From Chlamydiia bacterium (GTDB lineage: Bacteria; Chlamydiota; Chlamydiia; Chlamydiales; Simkaniaceae), in assembly GCA_020440405.1 (NCBI GenBank), contig JAGROF010000056.1:1-13655 (forward strand): a stretch of DNA of 13,655 nucleotides, in the 5' to 3' direction. The notes below the pieces were generated by a model. That model made no database searches. It saw only the letters and a program-made list of their open reading frames with translations, and was not told where the DNA came from. Below, piece by piece: positions 1 to 6,835 of the stretch (its first letter is position 1; the number at the start of each line of letters is the position of its first letter). Position numbers and translations under genes: made by a program.

Positions 1-720
1 GAGGGCAAACGCTGCAGGAACCGCTTTAATTTTGATGATAATAATCGCAATCCCCCCCAAGATGTAAAAGACGGCCATTGCAGGAACAAGGATCCCCGCC
101 ACTTTTCCAATACTTTTGATGCCGCCAATCAGTGCACCTCCGACAAGAATCATGAGTCCAAGGCCTGACCAAATAGGACTCAAATTCAGCAAATCTTGCA
201 AAGCTAACGCCACAGAGTTTGCCTGAACCATGTTTCCTGTTCCAATGGCAGTAATCGCGCCTAAAATGGCAAAAAGGGCAGCGAGCCATTTGACATTCAT
301 TCCCTTCCGGATGTAATACATCGGGCCCCCGCACATTTCCCCTAACTCATCGGTGACACGGTATTTAATCGCTAGAATTGCCTCTCCATACTTTGTCGCC
401 ATCCCAAAAAGAGCGGCTCCCCACATCCAAAAAAGGGACCCCATTCCCCCAATAGCAATCGCTGTGGCAACTCCTGTAATACTCCCAATTCCAATCGTTG
501 CCGCCAATGCAGTCATGAGGGCTTGGAAATGGCTAATGTCTCCTTGAGCGTCATCATCGTGACGACTAAACGCTAGCTTATGCGCATAAATCAGATAACG
601 GAATTGAAGCGCGCGCGTCCGAATCGTCAAATAAATGCCGACTAAGACAAGAAGGATCAGAAGTGGGGGGCCCCAAATCCAATCATTGAGACGGTCAATG
701 ATGTGCTCTAATTCAGTCAT
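1..720 (-). CDS. AGCS-family sodium:alanine/glycine symporter, C-terminus outside the window
   Basis: The reading frame starts at the ATG at 720-718 and stays open for 240 codons to the window edge, so only the N-terminal half is present; family members are usually 450 to 540 residues. These inner-membrane proteins import alanine or glycine with Na+. Family marks seen are the N-terminal IWGPPLLILLVLVGIYLTIR membrane segment, the signature region at residues 76-100 ending in LFWMW, CGGPMYYI around residue 130, and GNMVQANS around residue 160. Two signature positions deviate: the usual GxGNI is GIGSI (Ser80) and the usual GGPG is GGMG (Met93). The ATG overlaps the stop of the upstream binding-protein gene (ATGA), so translation is probably coupled. 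Chlamydial relatives are annotated DagA; whether the substrate here is alanine is inference. Confidence 0.9.
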   Translation of the reverse strand, partial: MTELEHIIDRLNDWIWGPPLLILLVLVGIYLTIRTRALQFRYLIYAHKLAFSRHDDDAQGDISHFQALMTALAATIGIGSITGVATAIAIGGMGSLFWMWGAALFGMATKYGEAILAIKYRVTDELGEMCGGPMYYIRKGMNVKWLAALFAILGAITAIGTGNMVQANSVALALQDLLNLSPIWSGLGLMILVGGALIGGIKSIGKVAGILVPAMAVFYILGGIAIIIIKIKAVPAAFAL

Positions 721-1607
721 AAGTGATTTTCTAAAAAAGTCTTCGCAGCATTATATATGGACACCCCTTTCTTTTCCACCTGGTAGTTCATTTCCTGCAT
801 AGCTTCACTGGAGATCGTCCCTGCGAGTTGATTGATCACCTCCTCGAGATTCTCATATCTTTCCAAAACTTCACGTCGAATAATTGGGACAGCTTCATAG
901 GAAGGGAGCTTCCCTTGATCATCTTCTAGGAGCTTAAGGTTCCTGCAAAACCCATCTGTGGAATACCCATTAATCAAATCACACCCTTTCCGTTCCAGTG
1001 CCAGGTAAAGAAGCACATGATCCATCATCTGCAGACGGGGAAACGAAAGGTTATAGTCTCGTTTCAGAATCTCAAACTCTTCTCTCCCACAAAATTCTTG
1101 ATCGAATCCCACACGAAGATTGCCTCCCTTTAACCTTAAGTCAGAAAGGGTTTCTATGCCATGTGCTTTTGCAACAGCTGGATCCATTATCAGAGCATAC
1201 CGATTTTGAAATCCCAAGGGGCTCAGCACCTGGATATCCCATTTTAAGAGCCCTTTTTTGACCGCTTCATAAATCTCTATGCAAGACCTTCCCTGAACCT
1301 CTTCTCCTAAAATGGCTGTGAGAGCAGTTCCAGTATATTCGACATAAAGGTCGATCTCTTTTCCCTTTAACGCTTCAAAGGTGAGAAATGTCCCATCTAC
1401 TCGAGCACTGCGTTTCACAGGAATCGCAAGCCTCTGCTCAATATACTGTGCCAAAATTTCTGCAAGGATCTCCCCCTCACAATCTTTCCCAGAAACGACA
1501 ATTCCCTCCCGCTTTTCTCTTCCCAGAAAAAGGGAAACACCTGAAAAAAGTGCAATGAGAAGAATTCCTCCCAAAAGAGCAAAAAGTTTGCGACGAATTG
1601 TTTCCAT
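717..1607 (-). CDS. OpuAC-family (glycine betaine/choline type) substrate-binding protein
   Basis: A 296-residue periplasmic binding protein of the OpuCC/OsmF type, which normally delivers betaine, choline or carnitine to an ABC importer. Family landmarks are YVEYTGT (88-94), LGFQNRYAL (131-139), the EF..REEFEILKRDY stretch (171-185), GYSTDG (214-219) and the LLEDD..KLPSYEAVPIIRREVL region (226-248). Residues 1-29 form a basic start plus hydrophobic segment, a signal peptide or uncleaved anchor; there is no lipobox cysteine, unlike many Gram-positive homologues. The next gene on the same strand is an AGCS symporter, overlapping by 4 bp, rather than the usual ABC permease and ATPase. Either those lie further left, outside the window, or the protein works with another permease. 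No convincing Shine-Dalgarno sequence precedes the ATG. The family call is secure, the ligand is not. Confidence 0.88.
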   Translation of the reverse strand: METIRRKLFALLGGILLIALFSGVSLFLGREKREGIVVSGKDCEGEILAEILAQYIEQRLAIPVKRSARVDGTFLTFEALKGKEIDLYVEYTGTALTAILGEEVQGRSCIEIYEAVKKGLLKWDIQVLSPLGFQNRYALIMDPAVAKAHGIETLSDLRLKGGNLRVGFDQEFCGREEFEILKRDYNLSFPRLQMMDHVLLYLALERKGCDLINGYSTDGFCRNLKLLEDDQGKLPSYEAVPIIRREVLERYENLEEVINQLAGTISSEAMQEMNYQVEKKGVSIYNAAKTFLENHL

Positions 1608-1651
1608 AATATTTCTATTATGTTACCTTAAAGCCTTATTAGGAAAGCAGA

Positions 1652-2659
1652 ATGTCATTTTTTACCCCACTTCCCACTCCTCAAGAAGTCCATGCCGCTT
1701 ACCCCTTAGATCTAGAAGGAAAGAAAACCATCTCCCGCTTTCGCTTAACGGCAGAACATATTATGCGGGGAGAAGATGATCGGCTCATTCTCATTGCCGG
1801 ACCATGTTCGATCCACGACGTCGACATCGCGATTGAATACGCCACCCGCTTCAAAGCCCTGTCTAATAAAGTCAACGAACGCATTTTCATGATTATGCGT
1901 ACCTTTTTAGAAAAGCCCCGCACCCAATTTGGATGGAAAGGATTTCTCTATGATCCCCTTTTAGATGGCAGTTATGAGATTGAAAAGGGGCTGTCTGCTT
2001 CGCGAGAGCTTCTTCTCAAGCTCACCGAGATGGAAGTTCCTCTAGCAACGGAGTTTCTCGATCCTACCTTGACTCCTTATACCGAGGACCTCATTACTTG
2101 GGGGGTCATTGGAGCACGCACTTCCACATCTCAGATCCATCGTCAAATGGCGTCTCATCTTCCTATGCCAATGGGATTTAAAAATGAAACCGATGGAACG
2201 CTGGACAACGCAATTTGTGGAGCCCTAGCAGCCCGCCATCCTCAAGCTACAATTGGAACCAATCCTGAAGGGCAAACCTGCTCTCTTAAAACGGCTGGGA
2301 ATCCTTATACCCACCTGATTCTTCGCGGATCCCATGAGACCCCTAACTATGACCATATTGCTGTCTCAGAAGCAATCCACAAGCAGCGCCTGTATGGTCT
2401 AAACTCCCGTCTCCTTGTTGACTGCGCCCATGGCAACTCCCAAAAAGACCCTAAAAAACAGCAGCTCGCTTTTTGTTCCACATTAGAACAAGTCGGAGAA
2501 GGCAATCACCTCATTATGGGAATGATGCTTGAAAGCCATCTTCAAGGAGGGAATGCCCTCTCAATCACCGATCCCTGCCTCGACTGGAAGACAACCGAAG
2601 AACTCATCCTCTGGGCCTATCAGTCTCTTCCCACTCACCAAATCCACGCGATTCCCTGA
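1652..2659 (+). CDS. aroG: 3-deoxy-7-phosphoheptulonate (DAHP) synthase, class I
   Basis: Condenses phosphoenolpyruvate and erythrose 4-phosphate to DAHP, the first step of the shikimate pathway, in the cytoplasm. The 335 residues align end to end with E. coli AroG (350). Visible are AGPCSIHD (49-56), EKPRTQFGWKG, the GARTSTSQIHRQMAS and GFKNETDGT active-site blocks, CAHGNS (258-263) and MLESHL (292-297). The four metal ligands are all present: Cys52, His260, Glu294 and Asp307. Compared with E. coli, about a dozen residues are missing between ESHL and ITD, and HANS reads HGNS. A ribosome binding site AGGAAAG lies 5-7 bases before the ATG at 1652. The gene is divergent from the binding-protein gene, 44 bp away, and 32 bp upstream of an MFS gene, probably co-transcribed. 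It belongs to the AroF/AroG/AroH group; which aromatic amino acid inhibits it cannot be told from here. Confidence 0.95.
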   Translation: MSFFTPLPTPQEVHAAYPLDLEGKKTISRFRLTAEHIMRGEDDRLILIAGPCSIHDVDIAIEYATRFKALSNKVNERIFMIMRTFLEKPRTQFGWKGFLYDPLLDGSYEIEKGLSASRELLLKLTEMEVPLATEFLDPTLTPYTEDLITWGVIGARTSTSQIHRQMASHLPMPMGFKNETDGTLDNAICGALAARHPQATIGTNPEGQTCSLKTAGNPYTHLILRGSHETPNYDHIAVSEAIHKQRLYGLNSRLLVDCAHGNSQKDPKKQQLAFCSTLEQVGEGNHLIMGMMLESHLQGGNALSITDPCLDWKTTEELILWAYQSLPTHQIHAIP

Positions 2660-2691
2660 CAAAAAATCTCTCTTCCGATAAAAGAAGAACT

Positions 2692-3954
2692 ATGAGTGCA
2701 GAAAGCCAACTAATTGAACGTCCCCGTCCTTTTTATGCATGGGTGGTTTTTATCCTAAGCGTTCTGTTTAACGCCTATACAGTCACCCTCCAGTTCTCCC
2801 CTTCTGCTGAAATCATCATGATTCAGGACATGGGAAACGCCAAGGAAATCGTCTATGCACTCATTGCATTTTATTACACCTTTGCTCTCTTTCAAGTGCC
2901 TTCAGGCATCCTCATTGATCGGTATGGAGCGCGCATTTTTCCCTCTATTGGAGTCCTCCTTTGCGCCATAGGCGGAATCATCATGTCCCAAGCAGAAATG
3001 AGTTGGCACATTGCCGTGGCACGAGGAATCATTGGAGTTGGGGCAACATTTTCTTTCTTAAATGCTCTTAAGATTATCAACAATTGGTTTCAACCTAAGC
3101 GCTTTTCCTATCTTCTAGGCCTTTTTATTGCTTTGGTATCTCTTGTTGTTGTCCTCCTTAAAGCCGCTTTTCTCCACCTCGATCAAATCCTGACTTGGCG
3201 TGGGGCTGCTCTTTCTTTCGGGATTGGAGGATTGGTGTTTGCCGGCATCTACTTCTTTGTCATGCAAGATTCTCCCCTTTCAGGATCCTCTCGAATTCCT
3301 GATCGAAAAGCGTTTTGGGAAAACATCCGTAGTGTCTTCAATACCTCTCATGTATGGATCGCTGGCATGGCTGTCGGGTTGATGATCGGCCCTCTTTTTG
3401 CCTTTGAAGCCATCTGGTCTATTCCTTTTGTGCAAGCTGCCTACAAAGCCCCTTTATCCACTGCGATTATGTACAACCTTCTCCTAATGTTTGGCTATGC
3501 TGTAGGCGCTGTGTTTTTTGGGCGTGTTTCCACATCGATCCGGAAGCGCAAGATTTTTATCGTCTGGGGAATTGCTGTCGCTCTTATGATGCTTGTGATT
3601 ATTCTTTATCCTCCCTATTTGGGAATCCAAGTCACATCTATCTGCTTTTTCGTCTTGGGATTTGCGGCTTCTAATAGCAATATTGGGTACACCGTCGTTC
3701 ATGAGCATAATGTGCCTCAAGTCACGGCAACTGCCATTGCTGTCGTCAACACCTTTTATGCACTGTTTGCAGCAATCAGCCAAACCTTTATCTCTGCCCT
3801 TTTAGAGCTCAACCTTCACCATCCACAAGCAGCAGCCACAGAACAGTTTCAAATGTCTCTGATTCGTCTTCCTATCTACCTTGTCATTGCGCTTGTCTTT
3901 TCTTTCTTCATGAAAGAAACCTATTGCAACCAACGACAAACCTATGACGACTAG
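2692..3954 (+). CDS. Major facilitator superfamily transporter, about 12 membrane segments
   Basis: A 420-residue polytopic inner-membrane carrier. The signature loop between segments 2 and 3 is clear: the stretch ending in GILIDRYGAR (72-81), the MFS motif A with Asp76, Arg77 and Gly79. It is followed by an ARGIIGVGATFSFLNALK segment and a WFQPKRFSYLLGL loop. These are wordings I associate with MFS carriers of Legionella, Coxiella and Chlamydiota, several of which import host amino acids or related solutes. Hydrophobic segments follow in two halves separated by a charged loop near residues 200-215. The C-terminus is a short hydrophilic tail. A weak AAGAAG ribosome binding site precedes the ATG. 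It lies 32 bp behind aroG on the same strand with no terminator between, so an operon is likely; an aromatic-compound substrate would be a guess. Confidence 0.85.
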   Translation: MSAESQLIERPRPFYAWVVFILSVLFNAYTVTLQFSPSAEIIMIQDMGNAKEIVYALIAFYYTFALFQVPSGILIDRYGARIFPSIGVLLCAIGGIIMSQAEMSWHIAVARGIIGVGATFSFLNALKIINNWFQPKRFSYLLGLFIALVSLVVVLLKAAFLHLDQILTWRGAALSFGIGGLVFAGIYFFVMQDSPLSGSSRIPDRKAFWENIRSVFNTSHVWIAGMAVGLMIGPLFAFEAIWSIPFVQAAYKAPLSTAIMYNLLLMFGYAVGAVFFGRVSTSIRKRKIFIVWGIAVALMMLVIILYPPYLGIQVTSICFFVLGFAASNSNIGYTVVHEHNVPQVTATAIAVVNTFYALFAAISQTFISALLELNLHHPQAAATEQFQMSLIRLPIYLVIALVFSFFMKETYCNQRQTYDD

Positions 3955-3983
3955 GGCAGTATAATCAATTACACGCCCTAATC
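3949..3983. terminator. Inverted repeat between convergent genes, possible bidirectional terminator
   Basis: GACTAGGGC (3949-3957) and GCCCTAATC (3975-3983) form a 9-bp stem with one mismatch and a 17-base loop. The TAG stop of the MFS gene (3952-3954) is in one arm and the TAG stop of the convergent lipoprotein gene (3980-3978) in the other. Neither strand has a T-run after the stem, so it is not a classical intrinsic terminator; it could protect 3' ends instead. Confidence 0.35.
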
Positions 3984-4406
3984 AATAACGATTAGGTCTG
4001 TCCAGAGCTGCTGCTTCCACTCTTTTAAAACCGTGTGATCTTTTCCCAGAATCTCAGCTTTATAAGTGAGGAATCCTTCGGTTTTTTTGTACTCTTCATT
4101 GAGAACGGAATAAGTGACAACTCCTCGGCGGCGGGTGATCGGGTAACAGACTTTTTCTTCCGTATGATTTTTATAGATGACGCTAAGAACAAGCACAGGA
4201 TCTTTTGCGAGAGACGCTTCTGGAAGGCGCCATTCCAGAATCAGTTCTTGTCCTTTGGGAGGATTCTTCTGGCGCGGATCAGGACTTCCCACAAAAGTAC
4301 TCGCAAGCTTGCTGCGATCGACAGTTTCTCGCTTAACCGATAGGTAATACTTTTCACACCCCATGCAGAGAAGAAAAAGGAAAATCAACCATTGACTCAG
4401 ACGCAT
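3978..4406 (-). CDS. Small predicted lipoprotein of unknown function
   Basis: 142 residues. The N-terminus MRLSQWLIFLFLLCMGCEKY has a short basic start, a hydrophobic core and a Cys17 preceded by C-M-G, a relaxed lipobox of the kind seen in chlamydial lipoproteins. This suggests export and lipid attachment at Cys17; Cys14 is the alternative. The rest (about 45-140) alternates hydrophobic and polar residues with many Val, Tyr, Trp and Lys, as in a beta-sandwich domain. No catalytic motif is visible and I do not recognise the family. It is a single gene, tail to tail with the MFS gene and head to head, 23 bp apart, with the Nudix gene. No Shine-Dalgarno sequence precedes its ATG. A weak minus-strand promoter (TTGATC at 4447-4442, 18-bp spacer, TAAATT at 4423-4418) would overlap the Nudix promoter. 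Confidence 0.7.
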   Translation of the reverse strand: MRLSQWLIFLFLLCMGCEKYYLSVKRETVDRSKLASTFVGSPDPRQKNPPKGQELILEWRLPEASLAKDPVLVLSVIYKNHTEEKVCYPITRRRGVVTYSVLNEEYKKTEGFLTYKAEILGKDHTVLKEWKQQLWTDLIVID

Positions 4407-4420
4407 AACACTTGTAGAAT
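4392..4420 (+). promoter_or_regulatory. Sigma-70 type promoter for the Nudix gene, inside the lipoprotein gene
   Basis: TTGACT (4392-4397) and TAGAAT (4415-4420) each match the consensus at 5 of 6 bases and are separated by 17 bp. The predicted start of transcription, about 7 bases after the -10 box, is near 4427, only about 3 bases before the Nudix ATG at 4430. The -35 box lies within codons 4 to 5 of the divergent lipoprotein gene. Confidence 0.55.
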
Positions 4421-4429
4421 TTATCCCAT

Positions 4430-4939
4430 ATGTCAGTAAGCGATCAAGAAGAAAGTGTAAATGGAATTGTCTTCTCTAAGAATCGAGAAGAAGTCCTCCT
4501 CACCAAACGACGCGATGTGCCCGTCTGGGTCCTCCCAGGAGGGGGGATTGAAAACGGGGAAACACCAGACCAAGCTGTCTTAAGAGAAGTCGAAGAAGAA
4601 ACAGGGTATGCTGTCACACTCACTCGAAAAATAGCGGAATATACCCCTCTCAATCGCTTGGCTCGCTTCACCCACTTCTACGAATGTCAAATCACCTCCG
4701 GTTCTCCCATCCTTACAGATGAAACACAAGGGGTCGCTTTCTTCCCTCTAAAAGCTCTGCCTCCTCTGCCTCCCCCCTATCCCGATTGGATTGCCGATGC
4801 CTGCATAAATAGTCCCGCAACCCTTCAAAAAAAGATTCACAGTGTCACCTACCTTAACCTCCTTAAACACTTCTTTCTGCACCCGATCCTTGTCATCCGC
4901 TTCCTCCTTGCCCGCCTAGGACTCCATATTAACGACTAG
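4430..4939 (+). CDS. Nudix hydrolase
   Basis: A 169-residue protein whose residues 38-60 match the Nudix box GX5EX7REUXEEXGU: Gly38, Glu44, Arg52-Glu53, Glu56-Glu57 and Gly59. The acidic residues bind the divalent metal that cleaves nucleoside diphosphate-X substrates. The preceding WVLPGGG (33-39) is typical of NTP-hydrolysing members such as MutT-like housecleaning enzymes. Residues 140-169 form an extra tail rich in Leu, Phe and Ile with basic residues (FFLHPILVIRFLLARLGL) that is not part of the Nudix fold and may be an amphipathic, membrane-touching helix. An in-frame TAG at 4415-4417 rules out an earlier start, and there is no Shine-Dalgarno sequence before the ATG, consistent with a leaderless message. 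The substrate cannot be predicted. Confidence 0.9.
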   Translation: MSVSDQEESVNGIVFSKNREEVLLTKRRDVPVWVLPGGGIENGETPDQAVLREVEEETGYAVTLTRKIAEYTPLNRLARFTHFYECQITSGSPILTDETQGVAFFPLKALPPLPPPYPDWIADACINSPATLQKKIHSVTYLNLLKHFFLHPILVIRFLLARLGLHIND

Positions 4940-4959
4940 GGCCCCTAAAATTTTTTTTT
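4937..4959 (+). terminator. Probable intrinsic terminator of the Nudix gene
   Basis: The stop codon TAG begins a short stem, TAGG-GCC-CCTA (4937-4947), followed by AAA and then nine T residues (4951-4959). The stem is only 4 bp, so the long T-run carries most of the case. Confidence 0.45.
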
Positions 4960-4964
4960 AAATC

Positions 4965-4994
4965 GAGACAAAAAATCTCTGTATCTCCTATACT
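4965..4994 (+). promoter_or_regulatory. Candidate promoter of the 118-residue membrane protein gene
   Basis: TATACT (4989-4994) matches the -10 consensus at 5 of 6 bases. GAGACA (4965-4970), 18 bp upstream, matches the -35 consensus at 4 of 6. Transcription would start near 5001, giving a leader of about 35 bases that contains a strong ribosome binding site. It lies just after the T-run that ends the Nudix gene. Confidence 0.4.
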
Positions 4995-5021
4995 CCCTGA
5001 AAATTAACGCTCATACTTGAG

Positions 5022-5028
5022 AAAGGAG
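5022..5028 (+). promoter_or_regulatory. Strong Shine-Dalgarno sequence AAAGGAG
   Basis: AAAGGAG is followed by seven A/C bases and the ATG at 5036. It is the best-matched and best-spaced ribosome binding site of the monocistronic genes in the window and fixes the start of the following small gene. It suggests efficient translation. Confidence 0.75.
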
Positions 5029-5035
5029 ACAAAAA

Positions 5036-5392
5036 ATGGCCCTCATTGATGCAGTATTTACGAATCGCGTGGTAAACGTAAACGCAAATCTTCAAGATGA
5101 CAACATTAAAGCTTTTTTGCTTGTCATTGGTGCTGCAGGCATTGTAACTGCCGGGATTGGAAAGAAATTTTTTGAAATGGATAACCTAACAGCTGGAATT
5201 GTTGCAGGAGCCGGTAGTGCTCTTGTCGTCTCTGCTGTAACAGAGCGAGATGCTCCTCTTTATTTGCTCGGAATCGCTGCTCTTGTAGGAACAGGAGTTG
5301 CAACAGTTCAAGCATTTAGAGACGGACGCTTCTACGTCAAAGTTGATCTAGCAGATCTTCTTAGACTAGCTTTTGACATTCTCAAAAAATAA
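5036..5392 (+). CDS. Small integral membrane protein of unknown function
   Basis: 118 residues, not recognised. Three hydrophobic segments rich in Gly, Ala and Val are visible: 26-42, 51-69 and 74-93. They are separated by short charged turns (KKFFEMDN and TERDA). The N-terminal 25 residues are polar and Asn-rich without a signal peptide. The C-terminal 24 residues (from RDGRF) end in an amphipathic Leu-rich helix and two lysines. Segments 1 and 2 form a hairpin with an 8-residue turn, which resembles the bilobed hydrophobic domain of chlamydial inclusion membrane (Inc) proteins; the third segment and the overall size make that only a possibility. It has its own promoter, an excellent ribosome binding site and a strong terminator directly behind it, so it is a single-gene unit that is probably well expressed. 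Confidence 0.75.
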   Translation: MALIDAVFTNRVVNVNANLQDDNIKAFLLVIGAAGIVTAGIGKKFFEMDNLTAGIVAGAGSALVVSAVTERDAPLYLLGIAALVGTGVATVQAFRDGRFYVKVDLADLLRLAFDILKK

Positions 5393-5402
5393 CATCTATA
5401 GA

Positions 5403-5440
5403 GGCGCATCCTTTTAGCTAAAAGGGTGCGTCATCTTTTT
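5403..5440. terminator. Strong shared hairpin terminator overlapping the 3' end of fumC
   Basis: Bases 5403-5415 pair with 5420-5432 (13 pairs, two of them G-T) around the loop AGCT. On the plus strand, TTTTT (5436-5440) follows after a short gap and would end the 118-residue protein gene. On the minus strand the stem contains the last fumC codons and its TAA (5416-5414), and a T-run (complement of 5384-5389) follows 13 bases further on. Confidence 0.75.
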
Positions 5441-6799
5441 GGGATCCACCACTTCATCAAATTTTTCCGCTGTCAGATACCCTAACTCCAAAGCCACCTC
5501 TTTCAAGGTCTTGTCCTCTGCATGCGCTTTTTTCGCAATCTCTGCGGCTTTATCATAACCGATCACTGGATTGAGCGCTGTGACGAGCATCAATGAACGG
5601 CTGACCAAACTTTCAATTTGACTATGGTTAGCTTCGATTCCCTTTAAGCAGCGCTCATAGAAGTTTTTCGTGCTATCCCCTAGAAGCTGCATCGATTGCA
5701 GAAGGTTGTAAATCATGACGGGGCGGTAGACATTGAGCTCAAAATTCCCTTGGGAGCCTGCTGTTCCGATTGCTATATCATTTCCCATGACTTGGATACA
5801 GATCTGTGAAAGGGATTCACACTGCGTGGGGTTGACCTTCCCTGGCATGATCGAAGAGCCTGGCTCATTGCTAGGGATGATGATTTCCCCAATTCCTGAG
5901 CGGGGACCTGAGGCCATCCAACGGATATCATTCGTAATCTTGAGAAGGGACCCTGCAAGCATCCGGAGCGCCCCACTCATCTCCACCATTCCATCATCGG
6001 CAGCAATCGCTTCAAACTTATTGGGTGCAGAGGTAAAGGAAATTCCGGTTAGTTCTGAGATGACGGTTGCCACGCGCTCGGGGAACCCTTTTGGCGTATT
6101 GAGTCCCGTTCCAACGGCCGTTCCTCCAAGGGCAATTTCGGAGAGGTGCGGCAAAGCATTTTCAATCGCACGACGGCTATACTCAATCATGGAGGCGTAG
6201 CCAGAAAATTCCTGTCCCAGGGTTAGAGGAACCGCATCCATGAGGTGGGTCCGCCCGATTTTTACGATCTCCTTAAATGCTTCGGCCTTATCATGGAGCC
6301 CTTTTAAGAAAATCTCAATGTTGGGAAGGAGGTGATTCTTCACTTTGAGCACGGCGGCGATGTGCGCTGCCGTGGGGAAGGTATCGTTCGAGGATTGGGA
6401 TTTATTGACGTCATCATTAGGATGAACTGGCTCCTTAGACCCCATCACTCCCCCTGCCTTTTTGATGGCATAATTACTCACCACCTCATTGACATTCATG
6501 TTTGTTTGGGTTCCGGAACCGGTTTGCCAAACGACTAGGGGGAAATGATCATCCAACTCTCCACTCAGGATCGCATCGGCAGCATCTTTGATCATTTCAC
6601 ACTTGTCAGTGGGGAGAAGTCCCATCTCATGGTTCACAATTGCAGAGGCTTTTTTAACAATCGCCTGCGCATGAACCACCTCGATCGGGATCTTTTCCCC
6701 CCCTACAGGGAAGTTTTGACGGGAGCGTTCTGTTTGAGCCCCCCAGTACTTGTCTTCAGGAACTTCAACAGTTCCGAGCGAATCCGTTTCCTTTCTCAT
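5414..6799 (-). CDS. fumC: Fumarate hydratase, class II
   Basis: Interconverts fumarate and malate in the TCA cycle as a cytoplasmic homotetramer. At 461 residues it has full length for the family (E. coli FumC 467). Visible are [13 protein letters not shown] (94-106), [14 protein letters not shown] (126-139), [10 protein letters not shown] with His185, and the superfamily signature [10 protein letters not shown] (314-323) with the flexible-loop serine, Lys321 and Asn323. The opening [21 protein letters not shown] is typical, which supports the ATG at 6799 even though GGAGG lies only one base before it. The gene follows the ATPase operon on the same strand but is separated from atpK by a repeat element, so its promoter is either in that element or is read-through from the operon. 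It ends inside a hairpin terminator. Confidence 0.96.
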   Translation of the reverse strand: MRKETDSLGTVEVPEDKYWGAQTERSRQNFPVGGEKIPIEVVHAQAIVKKASAIVNHEMGLLPTDKCEMIKDAADAILSGELDDHFPLVVWQTGSGTQTNMNVNEVVSNYAIKKAGGVMGSKEPVHPNDDVNKSQSSNDTFPTAAHIAAVLKVKNHLLPNIEIFLKGLHDKAEAFKEIVKIGRTHLMDAVPLTLGQEFSGYASMIEYSRRAIENALPHLSEIALGGTAVGTGLNTPKGFPERVATVISELTGISFTSAPNKFEAIAADDGMVEMSGALRMLAGSLLKITNDIRWMASGPRSGIGEIIIPSNEPGSSIMPGKVNPTQCESLSQICIQVMGNDIAIGTAGSQGNFELNVYRPVMIYNLLQSMQLLGDSTKNFYERCLKGIEANHSQIESLVSRSLMLVTALNPVIGYDKAAEIAKKAHAEDKTLKEVALELGYLTAEKFDEVVDPKKMTHPFS

Positions 6800-6800
6800 A

Positions 6801-6808
6801 CCTCCCTT
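6801..6808 (-). promoter_or_regulatory. fumC ribosome binding site with unusually short spacing
   Basis: On the minus strand AAGGGAGG is followed by a single T and then the ATG. GGAGG is a perfect anti-16S match, but a one-base spacer is far below the usual 5 to 9. No alternative in-frame start lies in the nearby upstream sequence. The terminal repeat of the element begins only two bases upstream of this site. Confidence 0.5.
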
Positions 6809-6810
6809 AT

Positions 6811-6831
6811 ACCCCGGAGTGCTACTAATTT
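6811..6831 (+). repeat. Left terminal inverted repeat of the element
   Basis: ACCCCGGAGTGC-T-ACTAATTT. Its complement occurs at 7160-7180 with one difference (T to C at base 13). Confidence 0.85.
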
Positions 6832-6835
6832 CGGT

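Noticed and set aside
26..334. A 102-residue minus-strand frame at the left end
   Set aside because: It overlaps out of frame the AGCS symporter frame, which is open over all 240 codons and matches its family throughout.
1608..1651. Promoters in the 44-bp gap between the binding-protein gene and aroG
   Set aside because: TATTAT (1616-1621, plus strand) and CATAAT (minus strand) resemble -10 boxes, but neither has a fitting -35 box at normal spacing.
4965..4978. GAGA-CAAAAAA-TCTC hairpin downstream of the Nudix gene as a second terminator
   Set aside because: A 4-bp A/G stem with a 6-base or longer loop is too weak, and it overlaps the candidate promoter of the next gene.
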